Part shown: piece by piece, positions 1-6,363 of the stretch | Position numbering within the stretch: the first letter of the stretch is position 1 | Layout: each line of letters opens with the position of its first letter | Assembly (NCBI GenBank): GCA_030037185.1 | Contig: JASHRR010000773.1 | Span: 1 to 7,413 of the forward strand | Length of the DNA: 7,413 nucleotides | Origin: Xanthobacteraceae bacterium | Lineage (GTDB): Bacteria; Pseudomonadota; Alphaproteobacteria; Rhizobiales; Xanthobacteraceae | Reading direction: 5' to 3' | The notes under the pieces: model-generated | The model's input: the letters and a program-made list of their open reading frames with translations, nothing else | The model's database searches: none | Told to the model about the DNA's origin: nothing | Translations under genes and position numbers: made by a program

Positions 1-101
1 CCGTATCATCGTACCTAACGCAAAGTGGAGAAATAACACCGGCATTGGCTGGGCACGGCATTTTGAATATCATTGAGCCGAGGTGCGAGGGAGGGACAGC
101 T

Positions 102-401
102 ATGCCGACTATCGGATCATCGCGGAGGGCTTTTATCAAAACAATGGGCGCCGTTGCCGCCGCCGCTACTGGCCAGGCCCTGGCCGCTGACGCCGAGGAT
201 TACAAGCCTCAGGATCAGAAGAAACTCACGCAGGCCGTTGCACGGTATCAAGACCATCCAAAGGAGAACGAAAGCTGCGGCAGTTGTCCCTATTTCGTAT
301 TTCCCGGGAGCTGCGTTCTGGTCGAGGGCGAGATCAGCGCGACCGGCTGGTGCCCCATGTATACGACGTTTTCCCCGCTCGATCGCGGCGCCCACGCCTA
401 A
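102..401 (+). CDS. High-potential iron-sulfur protein (HiPIP), Tat-exported
   Basis: Small periplasmic one-electron carrier holding a single [4Fe-4S] cluster that cycles between the 3+ and 2+ states; HiPIPs pass electrons between cytochromes, reaction centres, oxidases or oxidising enzymes. The 99-residue product opens with a Tat signal: the twin-arginine stretch SRRAFIK (residues 7-13), an Ala-rich hydrophobic core and a likely cleavage near ALA (26-28). The mature part has the cluster ligands Cys59, Cys62, Cys71 and Cys84, spaced C-x2-C-x8-C-x12-C, with the typical VEGEIS and GWC segments before the last ligand. The ATG at 102 is chosen over an in-frame upstream start at 45 because a purine-rich ribosome binding site (GAGGGAGGGA, 86-95) sits just upstream and the Tat signal then lies at the N-terminus. 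The gene ends inside a hairpin facing a convergent pseudogene. The partner enzyme is not identifiable here. Confidence 0.93.
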   Translation: MPTIGSSRRAFIKTMGAVAAAATGQALAADAEDYKPQDQKKLTQAVARYQDHPKENESCGSCPYFVFPGSCVLVEGEISATGWCPMYTTFSPLDRGAHA

Positions 402-428
402 TGAGCGTCTTGACGATCATTAGGCGTG
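393..428. terminator. Perfect 12-bp stem hairpin between convergent genes
   Basis: Left arm CACGCCTAATGA (393-404) and right arm TCATTAGGCGTG (417-428) are exact inverted copies around a 12-nt loop. After one mismatch the loop can add a short CGT/ACG stem. The HiPIP stop codon TAA (399-401) lies inside the left arm. The hairpin sits between two convergently oriented genes, the usual place for a shared transcription end. No uridine run follows on either strand, so it is not a textbook intrinsic terminator. It may instead protect the HiPIP mRNA 3' end or act with Rho. The inverted repeat is certain; the function is inferred. Confidence 0.55.
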
Positions 429-456
429 CTTGAACGACCACGTAGCAAAAGGTTCG

Positions 457-2136
457 TTACGGCGTAAACGGCTCAATATGGACAATCTTGCCGGTCTGCT
501 GGCCTTCGGTCCACATGCTGGAGAGGACGTTGGGATTCGAACTCTTCTGCACGTCGATATGGCGCGTATTGATGGAAGTGGGCAGGAGATAAGAGCTCCA
601 TACGCCGGTTTCCACATTGAGCCGCTGAACCAGATCAGTGCTCATATCAGCGCCCCACGCATATCCGGCGTCGTCGAACTGAACATCGTATGCGCCCGCA
701 TAATCGACCGGCACCTCCCACTGGGTGATCTTGCCGGTCTTGGGGTCATACATCGCGTAACGATTGGCATGGAATTGCGAGAACCACAGGCGATTCTGTG
801 AATCGATATGTCCTCGCCTCGCGCCGCCCACGCCCAGCGGGAGATCGATATAAGTTGTCTCCCCCGTCTTGGCAGTCGTGCGCCACATCTGCCTTTGGTC
901 CGGATTGTTGTCGAGACCATAGACATTGTTGTCGAGATCGGTGACTAGTCCGTAAGCGGCAATGTCGCGCTTTCCCGCCAGCGGCAGGATTTCGGTGAAT
1001 GTTTCGCTAGCGAGGTCGAACTGATACAGTTTGTTGGCGTGGTTGGTATCGGGGCCGCCATTGGTCTTGGTCCACAATTTGCCGTCGACGTTCGAATGCA
1101 GGGCGTCGATCATGGTGAACCGCGTGTCGCCCTTCTCCCAATCGGGTGCCAGGTAGACGGACACCTTTTCCGTCTGCGGGTCGAGCTTGGCGATTTGCGC
1201 CTGACCCATCATGGCTTCCCAGATGTTTCCATCCTTATCCATCGTGATCATGAGGCCACCCGTCGGAAAGCCGGGCTTTGACACGGGAACGGGATAGCGG
1301 CGTGACCTTGCCGGTCTTGGGGTCCAGCTTGGAGATGAACTGGTGCTGGAAATCGGAGAACCAAACGTTGCCCGCCTTGTCGAGTAGTGTGTCATGAGGC
1401 GCGGCTGAGTCGGGAAGATCATAGGTCGTGATGATGGCTTGAGTTGATCTGCCGGTCGGCCGGGGCTGTGCTTTCAGTTTATACGGCCACGCTTCTCCGG
1501 AACTGAGATTGATCGAAGCGATGTAGGCCGCGAATTCCGCCTGCCCTCGGGTCGGCGGGCGGCTCAACTCCTCAGATGCGTTCTGATGGAAGAAAGGAAA
1601 ATTGGGAGATGCATTGGCGCTATGGGCGGCCATGCGCTGCACCGTGAACGCCATTTCCGACGCATCTTTCCTGGAAAAGAACGGACGCTGAAGGCCATGA
1701 CAATCAAGACACCTCCGCAATACTAACTTCTGCCTCGGCGTGCCCGGCGCGCTTTGAAGCCACTCGCTGTTGGACATTTGAAGGGCGAGAAGGTCAGGCG
1801 CGGCCTTCGCGAGCCCAAGGTCGAGTTGCATGGAGCCGCCCGATGTACTGTTGCCACAGTCGGCTTGAGCGTGTACCCGATAGCACGGATCGTGATGTCA
1901 TAAGCACCGGGGGCGAGCCGGTCCTGCGGAAAACTGTACTGCCCTTGCGCGTCGGTGCTGACTGAAACCATGATGGTCGAGGCGGGGCGCTTGGCACTGA
2001 CGACAACGCCTTCCATTTTTCCTTCTTCCGGCGAGGACACGGTGCCGGCCAGCGCCGCCGCAGATTGACATCGTCGAACCGAGGACTTTGACGGTGGCAG
2101 TAAGATTGGAATCCTTGTTGGGCGCTGCAGTGCCAA
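457..2136 (-). pseudogene. Broken carboxypeptidase-regulatory / c-haem / Vgb-like propeller protein
   Basis: One former gene now split over three minus-strand frames. The 5' part (about 2061 down to 1848) encodes a carboxypeptidase-regulatory-like beta-sandwich (ALAGTVSS, VVVSAKRP, DAQGQYSFP, GAYDITIRAIGY). The middle frame (about 1840 to 1300) carries a linker (MSNSEWLQSAPGT), a c-type haem motif CLDCH encoded at 1697-1711, ASINLSSGE and the first propeller blade (VWFSDFQHQFISKLDPKTG). The last frame (1299 to 457) gives the rest of a virginiamycin-B-lyase-like (streptogramin lyase/YVTN type) beta-propeller with repeated DGN-W and DPKTG blade motifs, ending in EPFTP and TAA. Frame changes fall at 1841-1848 and 1297-1300. 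Homologues I know of read continuously through both. They are exported proteins of unclear function; the name does not imply antibiotic lysis. The N-terminal signal peptide is not visible in frame, so the 5' limit is uncertain and may hide a third shift. Sequencing error is the alternative to true decay. Confidence 0.85.
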
Positions 2137-2629
2137 TGAGGTCGGATCAAGCTGAATCGCACGGAGCCCACCTCAAACGAAATCAGTTGGTCAGCTCCCA
2201 GGCGTCGCCACACGATGGTTTTCTCGGCACTGCACATTTCGACGTACTACTATTGTTCAATGCGCTCGCGAACCGGCACCTCATTGCCGTCATTCAATTT
2301 CCGAGAGAGCCTTAGGTCTGCCCGAGATCATGATCTTGGTGCTGAGCAAAAATATTGCAAATCGCGATTGTGTAGCCCGACGAGTTTAAACGGTGCATTG
2401 CCAGATACCGGCCACCCGCCGCAACGCAACAAGGTTGCAGTCGGCGAAGTGATTTCGTCCACGAAAGCAAATTGCGTACCGATCCGAACTCAGAAAATCG
2501 CGAGGCTGCGCAAGTGACGCTGTGGCAGTCATGCCGTCAGTGACAAAGTGCACAATACGAGGCAGGGCGAAGCCGGGGAGAAATGCGTACGCCTGGCTCG
2601 GTCTCGTGCGCCTGGACCACTTGACTAAA

Positions 2630-2653
2630 AGTAAAAAAGTTAGCCTTTTTACT
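2630..2653. repeat. AT-rich 8-bp inverted repeat
   Basis: AGTAAAAA (2630-2637) and TTTTTACT (2646-2653) form an 8-bp stem with an 8-nt loop, about 150 bp before the integrase start. With A and T runs on both sides it could be a weak terminator in either direction or a protein-binding site. The repeat is certain; the role is unknown. Confidence 0.4.
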
Positions 2654-2701
2654 CGTTCCCCAGCAATCTCGAAAATCTTCGATGTCCGACAAATTTTCTC
2701 A

Positions 2702-2759
2702 TATAAATCTGTTAGTTATCTGGTGACCACTTGATCGGTTGGATATCATTCGATATCAT
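2702..2759 (+). promoter_or_regulatory. Possible integrase promoter/operator region
   Basis: A TATAAAT (2702-2708) resembles a -10 element, though the matching -35 (TTCGAT near 2678) is poor. Just downstream the octamer GATATCAT occurs twice in direct orientation (2742-2749 and 2752-2759), 10 bp apart, about one helical turn, which suits a repressor or excisionase site on one DNA face. It lies 44-61 bp before the chosen integrase ATG at 2803. Confidence 0.3.
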
Positions 2760-2802
2760 CCAGAGGCCTTTGTGGTTTGGACACGAGACGGACACTCGAC
2801 GA

Positions 2803-4047
2803 ATGACACTCAGTGACGAAATCGTCAAATCGCTGCCTACTCCCGAGGCGGGAAACCGCGTCCATTATTTTGCCGAGGCAGTCATACTAGGCTCCAAGGT
2901 GCCGCGCGGCTTCGGCGTCAGGGTAACGGCCGCGGGTGTCCGGTCGTTCGTGATGAATTACAGCATTGCCCGTCGCGAGCGCCGCTACACCATCGGGCGA
3001 TGGCCGGATTGGTCGGTGCTCCGCGCCGTCAAAGAGGCACGCGACCTGCGTCAACGCATCGACCGCGGCGAAGATCCGCTGGACGGTCGCCGCAATCAGG
3101 AAGGGGCGAGCAACACCACGCTAAAGGCCATCTGGCGGGAATACATCAAGGGCGACGGCAAAAGCCTCCGCACTGTGGAATGGCGCGAACAGGTTCTCAA
3201 GCGGTTGGTCTTTCCCGAGCTTGGCGCCAAGCAGATTGGCGATATCAAGCGCAGCGATATCATTCGGTTGCTCGACAAGATCGAAGACGAAAACGGGGCG
3301 ACGATGGCAGACCGGACGCTTGCCGTTGTGCGCAAAGTCATGAACTGGCACGCCTTGCGGTCGGACGATTTCCGCAGTCCCATCGTCCCCGGTATGAGAC
3401 GCGTGAAGCCGAAGGAACGCGCTCGCCAACGCGTTTTGACCGACGACGAATTGCGCGCGGTATGGCGCGTGGCGGAAGCCTCTACAGGACCGTTTGGGCG
3501 TTTGGTTAGGTTTATCCTCTTGACCGGCGCGCGCCGCACAGAAGCCGCCGCAATGGCCTGGATAGAGCTTAACGGCGAATGGACGTTGCCGGGTGCCCGC
3601 AACAAGACGAAGGTGGATTTGGTTCGGCCGCTCAGTGCCGAGGCGCGCGCAGTCTTGCCGGCGAAGGTTGACGGATGCGATTACGTCTTCACCACGGACG
3701 GCGCGAACCCGATATCCGGATTCGCGAAATTCAAACTTGCATTCGACAAGGCAGGTGGCGTCACCGGCTGGACGTTGCGCGATTTGCGCCGCACTGCGCG
3801 TTCGCTCATGAGCCGAGCCGCTGTGCCGGCAGAGCATGCCGAGCGTTGCTTAGGTCATATTATGCCCGGGGACCGCGGGGTCTGCGACCGATACGAGTAC
3901 CTTGAAGAAAAGCGGGACGCGTTCAACAGGCTCGCCGAGTTGATTATGGGAATCATAAACCCGACGATGCGTAGACCTGGCGAAAACGTTCTAGAGCTCA
4001 TAGCCGCAGAGATGGCCAAGATCGAAGCTGAAGCAATTACGCGCTGA
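2803..4047 (+). CDS. Tyrosine-recombinase integrase with N-terminal Arm DNA-binding domain
   Basis: Site-specific recombinase of the kind that inserts genomic islands and prophages. The 414 residues follow the usual order. Residues about 15-95 form the Arm-type (DUF4102-like) DNA-binding domain (RGFGVRVTAAGVRSFV, RRYTIGRWPDWSVLRA). Residues about 105-205 form the helical core-binding domain, and about 210-385 the catalytic domain. Catalytic features seen are Arg244 in TGARRTE, lysines 268/270 in the beta-hairpin, Arg329 in RDLRRT, and His352 in LGH. Two expected residues appear replaced: HxxR reads RDLR (Arg326), and the tyrosine nine residues after the GH histidine is Cys361 (GVCDRYEY). Nearby Tyr364 and Tyr366 remain. 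The ATG at 2803 begins the conserved MTLSDEIVKSLP start; an in-frame start at 2731 would add 24 unlike residues. No strong ribosome binding site is visible. No excisionase or cargo genes can be tied to it in this window. Confidence 0.93.
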   Translation: MTLSDEIVKSLPTPEAGNRVHYFAEAVILGSKVPRGFGVRVTAAGVRSFVMNYSIARRERRYTIGRWPDWSVLRAVKEARDLRQRIDRGEDPLDGRRNQEGASNTTLKAIWREYIKGDGKSLRTVEWREQVLKRLVFPELGAKQIGDIKRSDIIRLLDKIEDENGATMADRTLAVVRKVMNWHALRSDDFRSPIVPGMRRVKPKERARQRVLTDDELRAVWRVAEASTGPFGRLVRFILLTGARRTEAAAMAWIELNGEWTLPGARNKTKVDLVRPLSAEARAVLPAKVDGCDYVFTTDGANPISGFAKFKLAFDKAGGVTGWTLRDLRRTARSLMSRAAVPAEHAERCLGHIMPGDRGVCDRYEYLEEKRDAFNRLAELIMGIINPTMRRPGENVLELIAAEMAKIEAEAITR

Positions 4048-4089
4048 ACCGGTGGGCAATCTTTTTGCTTGAGGTCGTTGAGGGCAAAA

Positions 4090-4128
4090 GCCCGCTGCCG
4101 CACCGCTCTCGCGGGCGCCGTTTTTTTT
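4090..4128 (+). terminator. Intrinsic-type terminator after the integrase
   Basis: GCCCGC (4090-4095) can pair with GCGGGC (4111-4116) around a GC-rich loop. Four bases later there is a run of eight T (4121-4128). It begins 43 bp after the integrase stop. The stem is short and is separated from the T run by GCCG, so efficiency is uncertain, but position and T run make termination of the integrase transcript the simplest reading. Confidence 0.6.
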
Positions 4129-4163
4129 GGCCGCCGCCACCGGGTATTCGTCAAAGTAATGGT

Positions 4164-4477
4164 TTGGGCGGTCGGCTTTTACTGAAACAATTCGTCTTGA
4201 GTTCCCTTAGTCTGTGCATTGCTGTAGCCCATTTGGCTGTCAGCCTGTCGGGGCAGAGTTATTCGCCGCGACGTCCAGTGAAAAATTTGGCACGATTATC
4301 GCCGACGTGCGCTGCAGGTCAGCTCCGGTGGCTGAGGTTGGGCCCGACTTAGCAGTTGTCGGCTCGCGAACCATGCAATGCGTTTGGACGGCAGAGGAAC
4401 TCCACATCATACAAAATAAATACAAAATACTCTCGTCCGGCGTGATGGGAAACGAGCTTGACGTCGTCTTGCAATAA
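4164..4477 (+). pseudogene. Possible decayed secreted protein (weak DUF992-like resemblance)
   Basis: From a TTG at 4164 or CTG at 4182, one frame encodes a good Sec-type signal peptide (LKQFVLSSLSLCIAVAHLAV, then SLSGQS) but soon becomes arginine-rich and stops. The neighbouring frame, open from 4214 to the TAA at 4475-4477, continues with a more protein-like stretch: ADVRCRS, VVGSRTMQCVWTAEE, NKYKILSSG and GNELDVVLQ. Joined by a single frameshift near 4250 they would form a secreted protein. The C...GS-x4-C-x-W...Y...G-x2-G-x-ELDV pattern reminds me of the DUF992 family of small exported alphaproteobacterial proteins. The typical DUF992 C-terminal glycine-rich half is absent. No convincing ribosome binding site is seen. 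This is a pattern-based guess and the segment may simply be non-coding. Confidence 0.25.
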
Positions 4478-4512
4478 GCAGTCATGCCAACGAGCGCGAT
4501 TACAGTGCCGGC

Positions 4513-4693
4513 TTGCAGAGGTTCGGCGGGACGGTTTGCAGGGTTGCCGGGAAATACCCGGTCTTGCCTTTGCATGCGGCCGATATCAGGCTCACCGTCA
4601 CGATCCCGGCGCCGATATTCGCGAGCGCCGATATTCGCGATGACGAAGGTCGGTGCCCTAATGTGGATCGACACCCACGCGAGAGTCGTGTAA
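4513..4693 (+). pseudogene. Small unknown ORF disrupted by a 16-bp duplication
   Basis: I do not recognise this product. Upstream of 4609 the frame starting at the TTG at 4513 reads RFGGTVCRVAGKYPVLPL and then ADIRLTVTIPAPIFA. Downstream of 4640 a different frame reads MTKVGALMWIDTHARVV and stops at TAA 4691-4693, 22 bp before a strong terminator stem. Removing one copy of the exact 16-bp tandem repeat at 4609-4640 joins the two into one uninterrupted reading frame ending at that TAA. The frame is open leftwards to a TGA at 4459-4461 but has no ATG or GTG, so the original start may lie in another frame upstream. The opposite strand also gives a plausible continuous frame after the same repair, so strand is inferred mainly from the terminator. 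Confidence 0.3.
4609..4640. repeat. Perfect 16-bp tandem duplication
   Basis: GCGCCGATATTCGCGA is present twice head to tail with no gap (4609-4624 and 4625-4640). Sixteen is not a multiple of three, so the duplication shifts any frame crossing it. It looks like a recent replication-slippage or repair event because the copies are identical. Confidence 0.9.
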
Positions 4694-4714
4694 ACGCACG
4701 GCGGCAAGGACTAC

Positions 4715-4748
4715 AGGGGCGGCCCGAAAGGGGCCGCCTCTTTTTTTT
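4715..4748 (+). terminator. Strong intrinsic terminator
   Basis: AGGGGCGGCCC (4715-4725) pairs with GGGCCGCCTCT (4731-4741) with one G-T pair, around a GAAAG loop, and runs directly into eight T (4741-4748). This is a textbook Rho-independent terminator for plus-strand transcription, following the TAA at 4691-4693. Confidence 0.88.
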
Positions 4749-4820
4749 GCAAATCCCTCGAACCTCTCGGCCCGCTGGCGACACTAATAGGCGCCTCCTT
4801 CCCCTGGAAGGCATCCAACC

Positions 4821-4848
4821 TAGCCCCGCTCCGGCGGGGCTACTTTTT
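4821..4848 (+). terminator. Second strong intrinsic terminator
   Basis: TAGCCCCGC (4821-4829) and GCGGGGCTA (4834-4842) form a perfect 9-bp stem with a TCCG tetraloop, followed by C and five T (4844-4848). It lies only 73 bp after the previous terminator. A smaller hairpin CCTTCC/GGAAGG (4797-4811) sits between them. It may be a backup terminator, or may end a very short transcript that starts between the two. Confidence 0.85.
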
Positions 4849-5457
4849 CTACCATTGATTACAATAATCTCGCCTTGCGACTATTACGGGCAGATCTAAA
4901 GGTGGTCGCCGTGGCATTTGACAATGTCATTGCCGCGCCCCGGCGCGCGGTGCGATTTCCCCGAGTCGGCGATCGTCGACTTTCGGTACCGTTACTCTAA
5001 AAAACAACATTTGCAATAATGGGTTATGCCGGTTATCCCCAAAGTTATCCACCGTATGGTGATCTTCCCCGGATTGCGAGTTAAGGGGGTTTGTCACCCA
5101 TTTTGGCGGGAACGGCGCGAATATGATCACTATGCGCGCGACGTCGAGAAGGCATGTCCGCCAGCCGAAGCGCATTCGGCGTTCCCGCTTATTTGGCAAC
5201 GGGTTAACCCGCAAACACCGCCCGGCCGGCAATGGCGCCCGGCCCTCCGGGGCGGAAGGGCGGGGTCGGCACGCCGCGGCCGCGGGGACGGCCAGGTGGC
5301 CGCCCCCTTCGCATGAAGACGGCCCAATCCCCGCCCCCGTCGCCGGGATGACGGGAGCCGGGACCGCTGCGCGCGAACAGGAATGGAGGAGATCGCGCTA
5401 TACGAGCTTAAGCAAGAAACAGGCCGCCGAGCTTCGGCTGCCTTAAAAAAAAGAGAT
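4849..5457. other. Region with no recognisable gene; repeats and palindromes
   Basis: Several open frames cross this GC-rich stretch, but none has recognisable motifs or a convincing start. What can be seen: an 11-nt imperfect palindrome TGACAATGTCA (4919-4929), an AT-rich tract (about 4998-5020) beside three GTTAT-CC repeats (5023-5053), the 12-bp palindrome CGGGTTAACCCG (5200-5211), the 9-mer CGCCCGGCC twice between 5217 and 5245, and the 12-bp palindrome CCGCGGCCGCGG (5274-5285). A GGAGGAG at 5388-5394 resembles a ribosome binding site but no start codon follows at a suitable distance. Confidence 0.45.
5023..5053 (+). repeat. Three GTTAT-CC repeats including DnaA-box-like sites
   Basis: GTTATGCC (5023-5030), GTTATCCCC (5032-5040) and GTTATCCACC (5044-5053) are in the same orientation, starting 9 and 12 bp apart. 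The 9-mers TTATCCCCA (5033-5041) and TTATCCACC (5045-5053) each differ by one base from the DnaA consensus TTATCCACA. An AT-rich segment lies just upstream. They could be DnaA boxes of a minor or relic replication or regulatory site, but there is no rep, dnaA or partition gene in the window. Confidence 0.4.
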
Positions 5458-5493
5458 GCCCCGACCTCCAAAGCAATCGGGGGAGGTCGGGGC
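5445..5493 (-). terminator. Large hairpin with T run on the minus strand
   Basis: GCCCCGACCTCC (5458-5469) and GGAGGTCGGGGC (5482-5493) form a perfect 12-bp stem with a 12-nt loop. On the plus strand an eight-A run precedes it (5445-5452). Read on the minus strand the stem is followed, five bases later, by eight T, which fits an intrinsic terminator for leftward transcription. No minus-strand gene is recognisable to the right of it, so what it ends is unknown. Confidence 0.65.
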
Positions 5494-5556
5494 CTGGTTC
5501 GCGTGCGGCCACGGGCTGGGGGAGCGTTGAATGGCCGCCCGCTCAAGCTGTTCGAT

Positions 5557-5597
5557 AAACCGTTAGGACGGCCGTTTTTCGGCCGCTGTGCGGTTTT
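5557..5597 (+). terminator. Nested hairpin followed by short T run
   Basis: An inner stem CGGCCG/CGGCCG (5569-5574 and 5580-5585) with a T5 loop is enclosed by an outer stem AAACCG/CGGTTT (5557-5562 and 5591-5596), with unpaired bases between. The right outer arm ends in TTTT (5594-5597). It could act as a weak plus-strand terminator. The inverted repeats are clear; function is doubtful. Confidence 0.35.
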
Positions 5598-6356
5598 CTT
5601 GCCACGTTCGCGGCCGCTCGGCGATGGCGCGGCGCCCCGCCGCCCTGGGACAATGCGCTGCCACCCATAGCGCGAAACAACCAGCAGGCTTCGACTGGCA
5701 GCCGCCGGCGTCCAGCGATTGGAAGGCCACAATGACACCGGCGCACAGTAATCAGACCGTCCGGCAACCAACGACCATATCGGTGGGCGAGGCGACCAGG
5801 GGTCCATCTCGAAAAAGCTGGGTTCCCTGAACAAAGTATTGTCACAGTTTTAGGACGGGCGGATTAAAAAAATGACCAGGAGCTGACTTAATCCTTTGCC
5901 TGTTGATAGGGCAATGTACCTAATTGGAGTAAAGTCAATATGAGAGCACTGCCGTTGACTTCCGTTGCCTGCTCTTGGACAAAGTGGTCCACGCCTTAAT
6001 GCGGCTTTTGTGTACAGATTGTTAACCAATACCGACAGACTATTCAGCCAAAGTGCTGCAGCGAACAGACGGCCATCTCATACTTATGCTCTATGACAAG
6101 TGATCTATGGCTGCCTTCCCCACGCCCCTCCGGCAGCCACCGATCAACGCATTGGCCCTGGCCACTCCTGTCGCCGGGGCCAATTGCTTTTCGGGTGCTC
6201 GGGAATAAGCAGCCGCCCACGTTTCAATAGCCTGACCCGCTGCCGTCAACTGGCTCTTGATCTCAATCCGGCGCCGCGGGCGTGTAGCGACCGGTTGCGC
6301 GCTGCCTACGCCAGGTGGAAGATGCTGTCGCCCCAGAAGAGCAGGTTGGTGACCGG

Positions 6357-6363
6357 AAAGGAG
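6357..6363 (+). promoter_or_regulatory. Ribosome binding site of the 6371 gene
   Basis: AAAGGAG sits 7 bases before the ATG at 6371. It fixes the start of the secreted-protein gene and gives a signal peptide at its N-terminus. Confidence 0.75.

Larger units (their letters stand above)
2137..2802. other. Gene-poor, AT-richer stretch upstream of the integrase
   Basis: I recognise no coding sequence here; the open frames present are short and have no familiar motifs. Composition shifts from GC-rich near 2150 to clearly AT-rich at 2625-2760. It contains a small AT hairpin (2630-2653), an imperfect GAAAAT/ATTTTC pair (2671-2676 and 2693-2698), a -10-like TATAAAT (2702-2708) and a repeated octamer (2742-2759). 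The decamer GACCACTTGA occurs twice (2616-2625 and 2725-2734). Such a region before an integrase can hold its promoter, excisionase or arm-binding sites, or an attachment site, but I see no tRNA 3' end that would identify an att site. Confidence 0.5.

Noticed and set aside
532..543. GGATTCGAACTC looks like the T-arm of a minus-strand tRNA.
   Set aside because: It lies inside the well-supported propeller coding sequence (SNPNVLSS) and no acceptor or anticodon arms are found around it.
2616..2734. GACCACTTGA occurring twice, considered as att-site direct repeats.
   Set aside because: Ten bases only, both on the same side of the integrase, and not linked to a tRNA end; too little to call an attachment site.
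3121..3837. Long minus-strand frame opposite the integrase.
   Set aside because: It is the antisense shadow of the clearly recognisable integrase gene.
5026..5316. Plus-strand 96-residue frame starting in the DnaA-like repeats.
   Set aside because: The second half is Arg/Gly-rich low-complexity from the GC block; no ribosome binding site or family motif.
5130..5834. Minus-strand 234-residue open frame.
   Set aside because: Composition is Arg/Pro/Ser-rich as expected of chance frames in GC-rich DNA. It reads straight through a strong minus-strand terminator and has no motif.
5940..5999. 19-codon ATG frame with GGAG upstream, a possible leader peptide.
   Set aside because: Too short to judge. 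It has no attenuator-like hairpin after it, no run of a regulatory amino acid, and the next gene begins about 370 bp further on.
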